Positions 41,819 to 51,275 of a DNA stretch of 64,000 bases are shown here, in pieces; the first letter of the stretch is position 1, and every line of letters starts with the position of its first letter. This DNA is from an uncultured Bacilli bacterium (GTDB lineage Bacteria; Bacillota_I; Bacilli_A; RF39; UBA660). The DNA lies in NCBI GenBank assembly GCA_934098705.1, contig CAKOPC010000001.1:124001-188000 (forward strand). Reading direction: 5' to 3'. A program made the translations under genes and the position numbers. The notes beneath the pieces were generated by a model. That model ran no database searches, was not told the origin of the DNA, and saw only the letters and a program-made list of their open reading frames with translations.

Positions 41819-42286
41819 TTAATCCTCTTTAATTCTTACCTTTGGCACTATATCATAATAATTATTTAACTTTTCCATATCATCTTCATAATCATAATTA
41901 TAATCTTCTATAAGCATTTTATCTTTTATAAGTTCATTATAAGTTTCTGTTATAGAAATAAGAGTACTTTTAAACTTAAATAGATATGGATTTGTTTTAT
42001 TAGGTATATATTTTAATAAGTTTTTAATATCTTTATTCATGTTTAAAACCTCATTAAAATCTGTATAACCTTTTAAATCAAATTTTAAAAACTTTAAAAA
42101 ATAATTAATGGTACAAGTTGTAAAATCACCATATATTTCAGTATATTCAAATACATTAAAACTATAAAAGCTATCATTTGCTTCATATACTCTATATATA
42201 ATATTATTAAAATCTCCTACATACTTTTCGGCATATAAGTATTCATAATCATCTCTATCTATAATAAATTTTTCTATTACTTTCAT
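41819..42286 (-). CDS. Hypothetical acidic protein (155 aa)
   Basis: A 155-residue soluble protein rich in Tyr, Asp and Glu (starts MKVIEKFIIDRDDYEYLYAEKY; ends DDMEKLNNYYDIVPKVRIKED). It has no membrane span, known motif or partner gene. A possible ribosome site GAGATTT precedes ATG. Function unknown; probably single-gene transcription. Confidence 0.6.
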   Translation of the reverse strand: MKVIEKFIIDRDDYEYLYAEKYVGDFNNIIYRVYEANDSFYSFNVFEYTEIYGDFTTCTINYFLKFLKFDLKGYTDFNEVLNMNKDIKNLLKYIPNKTNPYLFKFKSTLISITETYNELIKDKMLIEDYNYDYEDDMEKLNNYYDIVPKVRIKED

Positions 42287-42346
42287 AAATCAAATCTCCA
42301 TATTAACGAAGTATATTTTACTAAAAGTTATATAAAATGTCAAATA

Positions 42347-42375
42347 AAAAAGAAGATATTTAAACCTTCTTAATA
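42347..42375 (-). terminator. Terminator of the AAA_14/DUF4143 gene
   Basis: On the minus strand AAGAAGG-TTTAAATAT-CTTCTTTTTT, just after the stop at 42377. Confidence 0.8.
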
Positions 42376-42376
42376 T

Positions 42377-43672
42377 TTATTTATTAATACAAAATACAGC
42401 ATAGAGTGGAATGGATTTTATATTATTTTCAAAACCAAAGTTTTTTAAAGAAATTCTAATACTATATTTAGGATTATATTTTTTTATATATTCGTTTAGA
42501 CTCTTACTATTAGTTCTTCTACCACTTTTAACTTCAACTGGGATAATATCTCCATTTATTTTTAATAAAAAGTCTATTTCATATTTATCAAAATTATAAT
42601 AATATAGTTCTTTAGTTTTAGGATATAATTCACATGCTATATAGTTTTCAGTTAGTACTCCTTTAAATATTTCATTTTTTTCCATAAGTATTTCATTATA
42701 ATCTAAGTTTGATAAAGTTTTAAGTAATCCAACATCACTTAAATATAGTTTAAACTTATCGGGATTTACAAATGCTTTTAATGGAGATTCATTTCTTTCT
42801 ACTAGATTACATTTTAATATCATATTACTTGCAAGTAACCAGTCTAAACTACTTTCATATCTTATTTTTCTAGCATCTTTATCTACTATACTATATTTAA
42901 AAGTATTATTTACTCTGGCAAGTTCTCTTGGTATAGAGTTATATATAGCACTATTTTTTATTGATTCACTATTTTCTGTATATTTATTCATATCTGCTAA
43001 ATATGATGTTATTATTTGTTCTTGAAGTTCAAAATTAACATGAGCTATATTTTTATCGTTTGCTATAAAGTTTTTAATCATAACTGGCATACCACCAAGT
43101 ACTAAATACTTTTTATATAAATCAAGAGCTTTTTCATGAACTGGATTCATTAATGGCTTTAATGTTTCATAGCCGTTTTTTATTTCATTAATTAATTTTT
43201 CTTCTCCTAGTGCTATTAAATATTCTTCAAAATCCATTGGATATAAATATTTAATAGTTACTTTACCAACTGGAAATGATGATTTAAACCTATTTATTTT
43301 AACCCCTAATAAAGAACCAGCACATACTATTTTATATGGTTTTTCACTTTCACAAAAATATTTTAAAGATGTAATTGCTCTTTCACTTACTTGTATTTCA
43401 TCAAAAAATATTACAGTATCTTCTGCTAAAATATTTACATTTTTTAAAATTTCTATTTTTTCTATTATTACATCAGGGTCTATAGAGTTTTCAAATATTT
43501 CTTGTATTTCTTCTTCTTTATCCAAGTTAATATAAATGTAATTTGTAAAATTATTTTTACAAAATTCGTTTAAAATATAAGTTTTTCCTGTTTGTCTTGC
43601 TCCAACTAACATAAAAGGCATCTTGTAATCATTTTTCCAAGTTTTCAAATCTTCTTCTATTTTTCTATACAT
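42377..43672 (-). CDS. AAA_14/DUF4143-family ATPase
   Basis: A 431-residue protein of the widespread AAA_14-DUF4143 family. Walker A is VGARQTGKTYIL (about 23-34), Walker B VIFFDEIQVSERAI, then CAGSLLG, YLYPMDFEEYL and KKYLVLGGMPV. The C-terminal DUF4143 part carries the PD-(D/E)XK-like EIDFLLKINGDIIPVEVKSGRRTNSKSL, with all acidic and Lys residues in place. Role unclear; many copies occur per genome and they behave like selfish or regulatory accessory genes. It may be laterally acquired. Confidence 0.85.
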   Translation of the reverse strand: MYRKIEEDLKTWKNDYKMPFMLVGARQTGKTYILNEFCKNNFTNYIYINLDKEEEIQEIFENSIDPDVIIEKIEILKNVNILAEDTVIFFDEIQVSERAITSLKYFCESEKPYKIVCAGSLLGVKINRFKSSFPVGKVTIKYLYPMDFEEYLIALGEEKLINEIKNGYETLKPLMNPVHEKALDLYKKYLVLGGMPVMIKNFIANDKNIAHVNFELQEQIITSYLADMNKYTENSESIKNSAIYNSIPRELARVNNTFKYSIVDKDARKIRYESSLDWLLASNMILKCNLVERNESPLKAFVNPDKFKLYLSDVGLLKTLSNLDYNEILMEKNEIFKGVLTENYIACELYPKTKELYYYNFDKYEIDFLLKINGDIIPVEVKSGRRTNSKSLNEYIKKYNPKYSIRISLKNFGFENNIKSIPLYAVFCINK

Positions 43673-43704
43673 ATAAAATCACCTCTATATACATTTTAAC
43701 ACAT

Positions 43705-43762
43705 TTCGTACAAAAAATACATAAAAAATGTGTATTTTCGTACATTTTGTACGTTTTTTTTG
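43705..43762 (-). terminator. Twin hairpins (terminator and possible operator)
   Basis: On the minus strand, CGTACA-AAA-TGTACG is followed by AAAATACA-N9-TGTATTTT and TT. The second fits a terminator for the gene at 43778; the GTAC-repeats lie just upstream of the AAA_14 gene and may also control it. Confidence 0.5.
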
Positions 43763-43777
43763 TATTCTTTATGTATT

Positions 43778-44473
43778 TTATTCATTATTATCATTATTAT
43801 TGTTATTTATAATTTCATTTAAAGCATTAGTTCTATCAAAACTTTGTACTTTTTCTAAAGGTGTATCATTTGTAATATTATTAGCAGTATTAGTATTAGT
43901 ATTAATAGTACTAGCACTAATATTACTTACCTCATTATTTACTATATTACTTTTTATACTACTATCAAAATCATTATTTACATTTTCACTATCTAACACT
44001 CTGTTACTAATATTATTACCTTCTTGATTTAGATAAACTTTATTTATATAATTATTCTTTTTTAATCTAAAGTATTTAAAGATACATACAATAAATAATA
44101 TAAGTAAAATAATATCATATACAAGTAATAATGTTGGTTTTAATGTCTTTGGTATAATACTTATTTCCTTTACTGTACCATTTAATGTTACTTTAAAATC
44201 CATTAAAAGAATATAAAATATAGCAAGTATATACCCAGTAATTTTTGAAAAAGAAAGTTTACCTAATATATAAATATTACATATTGGTATAAATGAAAGT
44301 ACAGTACCTCTTGCATATATTTTTTTATGTAAAGCATTTAAAAATATACAAATAGCAATATATATAATAAGTATAAGTAATAAAAAGAATAATAAATATT
44401 TACCATAAGTAATTAAAATTCTTTCTATAAAAGATGCATTAAAAAAATTATCAATATTAGCATTATTTTCCAT
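43778..44473 (-). CDS. Membrane protein with Asn/Thr/Ser-rich low-complexity tail
   Basis: A 231-residue protein with three to four spans in the first 140 residues (for example YLLFFLLLILIIYIAICIFL), including SFIPICNIYILGKLS and ITGYILAIFYILL. The last 80 residues are Asn-, Thr- and Ser-rich repeats (NTNTNTANNITND; NNNNDNNE), encoded by AAT/ATT triplet runs that may slip. The start is ATG 44473 with AGGTGAT. No family known. Confidence 0.65.
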   Translation of the reverse strand: MENNANIDNFFNASFIERILITYGKYLLFFLLLILIIYIAICIFLNALHKKIYARGTVLSFIPICNIYILGKLSFSKITGYILAIFYILLMDFKVTLNGTVKEISIIPKTLKPTLLLVYDIILLILFIVCIFKYFRLKKNNYINKVYLNQEGNNISNRVLDSENVNNDFDSSIKSNIVNNEVSNISASTINTNTNTANNITNDTPLEKVQSFDRTNALNEIINNNNNDNNE

Positions 44474-44604
44474 AAGTATAATCACCTATCCTATAATCAT
44501 TATACATTAAAATATATAAAATGTAAAATCATAGTAAAAGTTATATTCTTAAATATGTAAAACTATATAAATAATGGTATAATATGAATAAGGAAGGTGT
44601 TATT

Positions 44605-45300
44605 ATGACAAAAGATATAACAAAATATTTAAAAACCTTTTTTGTTATTATATTTTATTTTACTTATAATAATATAGCAATTTATATATTAAAAAAATTT
44701 GGTATAGATATATATAATATAAGTCAAAATATGCTTATTTTTATAAATTTAATAATTGATATTTTATTTATGTTAATTTTATTTTTAGTATATTATAAAG
44801 ATATAATAAATGATATTAGAGATTTTAAAGAAAATTATAAAAGTTATTTAAGGGTTGCTTTTAAATGGTGGATATTTGCTCTTTTATTTATGTATATTTC
44901 TAATATAATAATTTTTATAATTGTTAAAAGTAATGCTTCTAATGAAGAAATAATACAATCTATGGTAAATAAATATCCATTATATATGTTATTTCAAGTT
45001 TCAATTATGGCACCTTTTGTTGAAGAGATGTTATTTAGAAAAAGTATAAGAGATATTGTTACCAATAAATATTTATACATTATTATAAGTGCTTTAATAT
45101 TTGGGGGACTTCATGTTCTTACAAGTAAAAGTTATTTAGAAATGTTATATATTATTCCTTATGGTGTATTCGGGGGTATTTTTGCTTATATATATTGCAA
45201 AACAAAAAATATTTTTTCAACTATTACAGTTCATCATTTTCATAATACAATAATTGTTCTATATTATATTTTTTGTCTTATTTTAAAGAAAGGAATATAG
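44605..45300 (+). CDS. CPBP-family intramembrane metalloprotease (CAAX-protease-like)
   Basis: A 231-residue protein with seven or so spans. It has the CPBP motifs PFVEEMLFRKSIRDI (Glu-Glu metal ligands), FGGLHVLTS (His) and VHHFHNTI (His). Bacterial members often modify or resist peptides such as bacteriocins. The start at ATG 44605 follows GGAAGGTG; an ATG at 44584 lacks one. It stops 2 bp before the metallophosphoesterase gene and is probably co-transcribed. Confidence 0.87.
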   Translation: MTKDITKYLKTFFVIIFYFTYNNIAIYILKKFGIDIYNISQNMLIFINLIIDILFMLILFLVYYKDIINDIRDFKENYKSYLRVAFKWWIFALLFMYISNIIIFIIVKSNASNEEIIQSMVNKYPLYMLFQVSIMAPFVEEMLFRKSIRDIVTNKYLYIIISALIFGGLHVLTSKSYLEMLYIIPYGVFGGIFAYIYCKTKNIFSTITVHHFHNTIIVLYYIFCLILKKGI

Positions 45301-45302
45301 TT

Positions 45303-46220
45303 ATGGATACAAGAACTAAAAAGTATAAAAATTTAACTGATGATATAAATAAAGCATTAAAGAAAGAAAAAAGAAAGAAAAAGCATAAAATTTTTTATAA
45401 AATACTTACCTTTTTATTTATTATAATAGTTATGTTTTTTACATATGCCCTATTTATTGAACCAAATATTATGTTAACTCATGAAATACATATTAAGTCA
45501 AGTAATATAACTGATGATTTTAATGGCTTAAAAATAGTTCATATGACTGATTTCCATTATGGTATGACAACTGGTACTAAGTATTTAAAAAGGGTTGTAA
45601 AGGAGATAAATAGATTAAAACCTGATATATTTATTTTTACGGGAGATTTAATAGATCAAACATATAAAATATCAAAAGAGGAAAAAGAAGAAATTATAAA
45701 CTGTTTAAAAGATATAAATACAACCTATGGTAAATATGCTGTTACAGGTAATCATGATTATTTTAATGAAAATTATGAAGAGATATTAAAACAAGCAAAT
45801 GTTACTTTACTTAATAATAGTTATGATATTATTTATAATAATGATTCATCAGTTCTTATATATGGTGTTGATGATATGCTATATAGTACTCCAGTTATTG
45901 ATATTTTAAAGGATCAAAATACTATAAAAGCAAACTATAAAATAGTTTTAACACATGAGAGCGATTATACTGAAGATATTGCTTTTAATACATCAAGTGA
46001 TTTAATACTTGCAGGACACTCTCATAATGCTCAGGTAAATATTCCATTTATAAAACCTTTTTACCTTCCAGAAGGAGCCAAAAAATATTATAAACCTTAT
46101 TACAATTTAAATAATACAGATATATATATATCAAATGGTATCGGTACATCTTCTTTTAAAATAAGATTTATGTCAGTACCTAGTATTAATTTTTATAGAA
46201 TAACAAAAGCCACAGATTAA
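45303..46220 (+). CDS. Membrane-anchored metallophosphoesterase (YkuE-like)
   Basis: A 305-residue protein with one N-terminal span (about 29-49) and a calcineurin-like domain: HMTDFHYG (Asp, His), FTGDLID (Gly-Asp), GNHDYF (Asn-His-Asp), LTHESDYT (His) and AGHSHNAQV (His). The layout is that of YkuE/LpxH-like cell-surface phosphoesterases. Substrate unknown. Start ATG 45303 has AAAGGAA 10 bases upstream, inside the previous gene. Confidence 0.88.
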   Translation: MDTRTKKYKNLTDDINKALKKEKRKKKHKIFYKILTFLFIIIVMFFTYALFIEPNIMLTHEIHIKSSNITDDFNGLKIVHMTDFHYGMTTGTKYLKRVVKEINRLKPDIFIFTGDLIDQTYKISKEEKEEIINCLKDINTTYGKYAVTGNHDYFNENYEEILKQANVTLLNNSYDIIYNNDSSVLIYGVDDMLYSTPVIDILKDQNTIKANYKIVLTHESDYTEDIAFNTSSDLILAGHSHNAQVNIPFIKPFYLPEGAKKYYKPYYNLNNTDIYISNGIGTSSFKIRFMSVPSINFYRITKATD

Positions 46221-46247
46221 AAAATAATCTATGACTTTTTTATTTTA
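46211..46247. terminator. Bidirectional terminator between convergent genes
   Basis: AGATTA-AAAAA-TAATCT hairpin with T runs on both strands, between the phosphoesterase and obgE genes. Confidence 0.7.
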
Positions 46248-46251
46248 TATT

Positions 46252-47520
46252 TTATGACCTATATTCAAATATATAATCAAGTATTCTAACCTTATCACCT
46301 TGTTTAGCACCCATTTGTTCTAGTTTTTCATCAACACCCATACGAGTTAGTTTTTTAGCAAATCTATAAACAGCTTCATCAGTTGTAAATTTTGTCATTC
46401 TAAATAATTTTTCTATTTTTTCACCATTTATAACAAACATATCATCTTCTTTTGTTATAGTAAATGGTTCTTCTTTTTCATATTTATATAAAATGTAATC
46501 TTCAAAATTTTCTTCTTTTACAGGTTCCTCTTCTTCTGTATAGACTAAATCAGCCATATAAATTAAGCACTCATCAAGTCCTTCATTACATATCGCAGAT
46601 ATAGGAAATATTTTTATGTCTTCTTTTAACTCTTTTTTAAATTTTAAAAGATTTTCTTTTGATGATGGCATATCCATTTTATTTGCTATAATAAGAGATT
46701 TTTTATTAAGTAATGATTCATCAAAATCTTTTAATTCTTTTTTTATAAGTTCATAATTTTCATAAGGATCATCAAGATTTGACATATCAATAACATGGGC
46801 TATTACTTTAGTTCTTTCAATATGTTTTAAGAATTTATCACCAAGACCATGTCCTAAAGATGCACCTTCAATTAAACCTGGAAGGTCCGCAACTGTAAAA
46901 CTTCTACCATCTTTACATTTACAAACTCCTAAATTAGGATTAATTGTTGTAAAATGATATTCTGCAATTTTAGGTTTAGAATTTGATATTTTAGAGATAA
47001 TAGTTGATTTACCAACACTTGGAAGACCAACAAGTCCAACATCAGCAAGAAGTTTTAATTCTACTTTTAAAAATCTTACTTCTCCCGGTTCTCCTTTTTC
47101 ACTAAAATTAGGAGCAGGATTACTTCTTGTTTTAAAAGATGTATTACCACGTCCTCCTCTTCCACCTTTAGCAATTACAAATGTATCGCCATTATGCTTT
47201 AAATCACATACTAACATATTAGTATCAGTATCATGAACAACAGTACCTACAGGAACTTTTATTACAATATCATTAGCACTTTTACCATGCATATTTTTAC
47301 CCATACCATTTTGACCTTTTTCACCCTTTATTATTTTTTGATATTTTAAATCCACCAAAGTACGAAGGTCATTAGAAGCTTTAAATATAATACTTGAGCC
47401 ATTTCCACCATCGCCCCCAAAAGGACCACCCATAGCAACATATTTTTCACGTCTAAATGCAGTACAACCATCTCCCCCAGATCCTGCAATAACCTTTATA
47501 TTAACTTCATCAACAAACAT
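46252..47520 (-). CDS. obgE: GTPase ObgE/CgtA
   Basis: An essential GTPase of 50S assembly and stress control. The 422-residue protein has a Gly-rich Obg fold (GSGGDGCTAFRREKYVAMGGPFGGDGG), the G1 loop GLPSVGKSTI (about 164-173), switch TTINPNLG, DLPGLIEG (G3), ANKMD (G4) and a C-terminal OCT domain (FRMTKFTTDEAVYRF). Length and order are normal. Confidence 0.97.
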   Translation of the reverse strand: MFVDEVNIKVIAGSGGDGCTAFRREKYVAMGGPFGGDGGNGSSIIFKASNDLRTLVDLKYQKIIKGEKGQNGMGKNMHGKSANDIVIKVPVGTVVHDTDTNMLVCDLKHNGDTFVIAKGGRGGRGNTSFKTRSNPAPNFSEKGEPGEVRFLKVELKLLADVGLVGLPSVGKSTIISKISNSKPKIAEYHFTTINPNLGVCKCKDGRSFTVADLPGLIEGASLGHGLGDKFLKHIERTKVIAHVIDMSNLDDPYENYELIKKELKDFDESLLNKKSLIIANKMDMPSSKENLLKFKKELKEDIKIFPISAICNEGLDECLIYMADLVYTEEEEPVKEENFEDYILYKYEKEEPFTITKEDDMFVINGEKIEKLFRMTKFTTDEAVYRFAKKLTRMGVDEKLEQMGAKQGDKVRILDYIFEYRS

Positions 47521-47551
47521 AAATATTGTCCCCTTTCTTTAATATTATAAC

Positions 47552-48547
47552 TTATTTTTTTATTCTAGTCCAATTAAAATCTCTTTTTAAAAGTTCATCA
47601 TTAAAAGTTGGAATATAATTAAAATAATTAAAAATCGGTGTCATAGATATAACATTTTTAGTATTAGCAACAGTTATAACTTCAATTAAATTTTCATTTA
47701 AAACTCCAACACTTGGATATTTAACGATATAAACATCATAACACTTATTATATAAAAAGTTATCCTCATTTAACATACTAGGCATCTTTTTAAATAACTC
47801 GTTAACATCTATATCTTTATTAAACATACTAAATCTTTTATTACCATCTTTACTATGTTCTAGTATAACATTTAAGGCTTTTTTACTATCATAATGTTCC
47901 ATTTGCTCTTTTAAATAAGTATTATTATATAAACTATATGGTTTTATAATTTCTTTTTCTTCATCAAATAATGTCATATTAAAGTTTAAAAATAAACTAA
48001 TATACGTATATTTATCTTTTAATTCATCAGTTATTAATTTAGACTTATCAATACCTTTAATAAGTTCAAGTGCTTTATCATAATTTCTTTCATGAATATA
48101 TAAGTATATTAAATGAAAAATGTATTCAAAGTGACAAGTATTATGTTTTAATAAACTTTGTAAGTAGCCTTTTGCCATTTTATAATCTTTAAGAAGTATT
48201 GACATCTTTGTAAGTTCATATCCTAAAACTTCATTAAAACTATCATTTAAAAGGTAGGCTTCCATTAAATAATCTTTAGCAAGTTCAAAATTACCTATTG
48301 TTTTATTAAGTTTTGCAAGTTCAAATAAAGTCATTTTAGAAGGACCCTTACTTCTTATTTTTTGTAAGATTTTTATAGCTCTTTTTATATCCTCAGGCTT
48401 ATTTGATGCTGCAATAAGTTTAGCATAACAAACCTTTATAACTTTATCATCCTTATATTTTTCTTGCATGTTAAATACAACTTTAAGGTTTTTATCTTCA
48501 ACTGCTTTTATTAATATTTGTCTATCTTGTTCACTTATATTATACAT
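47552..48547 (-). CDS. TPR-like helical repeat protein
   Basis: A 331-residue protein built of TPR-like helix pairs over about residues 30-200 (FNMQEKYKDDKVIKVCYAKLI; ELAKLNKTIGNFELAKDYLMEAYLLN; HLIYLYIHERNYDKALELIKGI). The C-terminus contains VYIVKYPSVGVLNENLIEVI. Probably a scaffold; no clear partner. It lies 31 bp upstream of obgE and 13 bp downstream of a small membrane-protein gene, likely one operon. Confidence 0.7.
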   Translation of the reverse strand: MYNISEQDRQILIKAVEDKNLKVVFNMQEKYKDDKVIKVCYAKLIAASNKPEDIKRAIKILQKIRSKGPSKMTLFELAKLNKTIGNFELAKDYLMEAYLLNDSFNEVLGYELTKMSILLKDYKMAKGYLQSLLKHNTCHFEYIFHLIYLYIHERNYDKALELIKGIDKSKLITDELKDKYTYISLFLNFNMTLFDEEKEIIKPYSLYNNTYLKEQMEHYDSKKALNVILEHSKDGNKRFSMFNKDIDVNELFKKMPSMLNEDNFLYNKCYDVYIVKYPSVGVLNENLIEVITVANTKNVISMTPIFNYFNYIPTFNDELLKRDFNWTRIKK

Positions 48548-48560
48548 ATAACCACTCCCG

Positions 48561-49022
48561 TTATCTTTTTATTCTTACTAATTTTTCTTCTTTATCTTGT
48601 TCTTCTTCATCTATTTTACAATTTAATAGTTCTTGTTTAAGTGCTTCTAAAGAATCTATTTTTTCTTTTTTATCAGTATTTACATGTTCTTTTTTTAGTG
48701 ATTTTTCTTCCAATATTTTTGATTTATTATTACTAATATTTTTATTATTTTTAGAAGTTATAATTTTATGTTCTTCATAAAATAAATCTTGTAATAATGG
48801 TAATCCTATAAAAGCACCAATTTCAACACCTACAAGCCCTGCCATTGCAAATGAAAGGTATTTTAATACCATAGGTATTTGTATCATACCAATATTATTA
48901 GATAAAAGTAAAATATTTTTAAACATAAATATACATGATAATACTGAAAAAGTAATACCACCTGCTCCTCCTACTATCTGTAACATCTTTTTTATAAGTT
49001 TTCCTCTAAGCTTCATATCCAA
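48561..49022 (-). CDS. Small membrane protein with charged C-terminal tail (153 aa)
   Basis: Three hydrophobic segments in residues about 15-85 (VGGAGGITFSVLSCIFMF; LSFAMAGLVGVEIGAFIGLPLL) are followed by a Lys/Glu-rich tail with SKILEEKSLKKEHVNTDKKEK that may be a coiled coil. No family recognised. First gene of a group running into the TPR gene and obgE. Confidence 0.6.
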   Translation of the reverse strand: MDMKLRGKLIKKMLQIVGGAGGITFSVLSCIFMFKNILLLSNNIGMIQIPMVLKYLSFAMAGLVGVEIGAFIGLPLLQDLFYEEHKIITSKNNKNISNNKSKILEEKSLKKEHVNTDKKEKIDSLEALKQELLNCKIDEEEQDKEEKLVRIKR

Positions 49023-49128
49023 AACCTCTTTTCTTAAAGTGCATAATATTATACCACAAAATATATAAAAAATAAAGAGTTTTCACAAAATAAAAGCAAT
49101 ATCCTAAAGTATTACTATTATTTTATCA

Positions 49129-49236
49129 TTAACGTGTTTCAACAACGTATGGGTTATCATTTGTTGGGGATGTTACACTTCCTGCTGTAGCCCAAAAACT
49201 ATTACCTGTAACCTTATACTGTTCGCAAAATAATGA
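49129..49236 (-). pseudogene. Relic of a surface-protein gene (C-terminal fragment)
   Basis: On the minus strand the codons before stop 49129 read FCEQYKVTGNSFWATAGSV, then SPTNDNPYVVETR. This matches the end and the FCEQFKIARASSYTTAGS block of the 61973 surface protein (which ends DPYVIQMS). An in-frame stop lies a few codons upstream of FCEQ and no start or ribosome site exists, so only a C-terminal piece, itself with a deletion, remains. The surrounding 49023-49426 is otherwise non-coding. Confidence 0.7.
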
Positions 49237-49426
49237 TATTTATAAATCTATCAATGATTATATTTATATTTTAATCATTAAAGACCTCAATGTGCTCTTA
49301 ATTATTTGACACCTACTCAATTTAAAGAAATAAATTATATTAAATAATTGTCTACTTTTACTTGACTAATACAAAATGTAACTTCCCTTTTTACAAAATA
49401 TATAATATAATTTATATGGTGATAAT

Positions 49427-50848
49427 ATGAAGTATATATGTAAAACATGTGGCTATAAATATGATGAAAACACAAAAAACAAATTATTTAAAGATTTAAG
49501 TGAAAACTTTAAATGCCCTTTATGTGGTTCTTCAAAAGAATATTTTAAAGATGATAACAATAAAAATATTGATAACGAAAATATAAAATATAAAGTTATT
49601 AAAGATGATAATCCTTGTATAAATAGAATATATGAAAAATGCATAAATTGTGGTATGTGTAAAAAAGCATGTGAAAACATAACAGGAATAAAGGATAACA
49701 CTTGTATCTACTGTGGTAATTGTATACTCAACTGCCCTTTATCTTCGCTTACACCAAAATACTATTATAAAAGTGTTGAACAGGCTATAAATGATGACAA
49801 AAAAATTGTAATAGCACTTGTTGCACCTGCTGTTAGAGTATCTTTAGGAGAAGCATTTGATATATTTGGTGATGTTTCAAAAAAAATTGTAACAGCACTA
49901 AAACGTCTTGGCTTTGACTATGTCTTTGATGCTACTTTAGGGGCAGATTTAACAGCAGTTGAAGAATCCCAAGAAATATTATACCGAAAAGAAAACAATA
50001 TATCACTTCCTATGTTTACAAGTTGTTGTCCTTCATTTGTAAAATATATAAAAACTTATCGTAAAGATTTAATAAAAAATCTATCAAGCTGTAAAAGTCC
50101 TATTGCTATGCACTCTGCTATTTTAAAATATTATTTCAAAAATATAAAAAATATAAATAATGATAATATAGTTATTGTATCAATAACACCTTGTACCTCA
50201 AAAAAATATGAAGCAAGTATTTATAATGACACAACCTATTCCATAACAGCAAGTGAACTTAATATTTGGTTAAGAGAAAGAGGAATTAATTTAAAAAATA
50301 TCAAAAACTCCAAATTTGATACCATAATAAAAAATGATTTAGGCAATAGCAGTATTCTCTTTGGAAATAGTAAAGGTGTTACAGCATCTATTATAAGATG
50401 TTTGTACTATAATCTTAAGGGTAAAAACACACCAAAAAGAATAATAAATTATAAACCTCTTAAAAGTTTTGATAAAATTAAAGAAATAAAAATAACTATA
50501 AATAAAATAACTTTTAATATGTGTTGTTGCTACACTATTTCTGCTTTTAACGAGCTTTTAAAAAACGATTATTATAAAAAATATGACTTTATAGAAGTAA
50601 TGGCATGTGTTAACGGATGTGTAGGAGGTGGTGGCACAATACTTTGTAATAATTCAAAGATTTTAAAGGTAAATAAAACAAGAGCAAACTTAATTCGTAA
50701 AATAGACAAAATATATCCTATTAAATGTGCCTATCAAAATAAAGAAATAAAATACCTTTATAGTAATTTATTAGAATATCCAAACAATTTAAAAGCTAAA
50801 GAAATGTTACATACAAATCATTTAGAAAAAGTAAAGTCAAAGCTATAA
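49427..50848 (+). CDS. Rubredoxin-ferredoxin-[FeFe] hydrogenase fusion
   Basis: A 473-residue protein. Residues 1-45 are rubredoxin-like (CKTCGYKYDE and CPLCGSS). Two [4Fe-4S] sites follow (CINCGMCKKACE, CIYCGNCILNCP). The hydrogenase H-domain has L1 FTSCCPSFVKY, L2 TPCTSKKYEA and L3 MACVNGCVGGGG, so all four H-cluster Cys are present. H2 evolution or uptake, or a sensory role, are possible; the small form without the large N-terminal domains is typical of accessory clades. ATG 49427 follows GGTGATA. Confidence 0.85.
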   Translation: MKYICKTCGYKYDENTKNKLFKDLSENFKCPLCGSSKEYFKDDNNKNIDNENIKYKVIKDDNPCINRIYEKCINCGMCKKACENITGIKDNTCIYCGNCILNCPLSSLTPKYYYKSVEQAINDDKKIVIALVAPAVRVSLGEAFDIFGDVSKKIVTALKRLGFDYVFDATLGADLTAVEESQEILYRKENNISLPMFTSCCPSFVKYIKTYRKDLIKNLSSCKSPIAMHSAILKYYFKNIKNINNDNIVIVSITPCTSKKYEASIYNDTTYSITASELNIWLRERGINLKNIKNSKFDTIIKNDLGNSSILFGNSKGVTASIIRCLYYNLKGKNTPKRIINYKPLKSFDKIKEIKITINKITFNMCCCYTISAFNELLKNDYYKKYDFIEVMACVNGCVGGGGTILCNNSKILKVNKTRANLIRKIDKIYPIKCAYQNKEIKYLYSNLLEYPNNLKAKEMLHTNHLEKVKSKL

Positions 50849-50934
50849 AAACAAAGTTTTGACTTTACTTAACTAAAAATACTTGCAAATACTCAAAAAA
50901 TGTTATATAATTTAGAAGTATTTAAGATTTTTAT

Positions 50935-51011
50935 GCGCTCATAGCTCAACTGGATAGAGCATTTGGCTACGGACCAAAAGGTTTGGGGTTCGAATCCCTA
51001 TGGGCGCACCA
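50935..51011 (+). tRNA. tRNA-Arg (anticodon ACG)
   Basis: Cloverleaf: acceptor GCGCTCA/TGGGCGC, anticodon stem TTTGG/CCAAA with loop CTACGGA giving ACG, T arm with GGTTCGAATCC, discriminator A and an encoded CCA. ACG reads CGU/CGC/CGA arginine codons after A34 editing. Confidence 0.96.
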
Positions 51012-51030
51012 ATTTTATTTTTTATAGAAA

Positions 51031-51064
51031 TTTAAAACAACTTGGAAAATAGTTGTTTTTTTGT
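51031..51064 (+). terminator. Terminator after tRNA-Arg
   Basis: AAAACAACT-N8-AGTTGTTTT followed by TTTT, 25 bases after the tRNA. Between it and 51187 the sequence is AT-rich and featureless. Confidence 0.85.
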
Positions 51065-51187
51065 TATCACAATTAATATTAGTGCGCCAAATGCTGTTTC
51101 TTTTATATTAATGTTATATTTTTATTTACAATATTAATATATTGTGATATTATTAGTATGTAAGCAGAAGTATTACATATAATAAAA

Positions 51188-51275
51188 AAAGGGAATACTT
51201 AACTTCTCAAAGCTTTAGTACTCACCTACATGGTTATGTACTTAATCTATTGTAGATTGAGTACTACTTTTTTAT
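51188..51275 (+). ncRNA. Candidate antisense antitoxin RNA
   Basis: A TATAAT box (about 51177-51182) precedes GGGAATACTTAACT at the RNA start. The RNA would end at the hairpin GTACTTAATCTA-TTG-TAGATTGAGTAC plus TTTTTT (51240-51275). It is convergent with the small toxin-like gene at 51247-51354 and overlaps its last codons. This layout matches type I antitoxin RNAs such as RNAII of the par/Fst locus. Confidence 0.5.

Noticed and set aside
43780..43810. Possible repeat array or CRISPR
   Set aside because: It is an AAT/ATT triplet run coding for poly-Asn; no spacers. No CRISPR array was found anywhere in the window.
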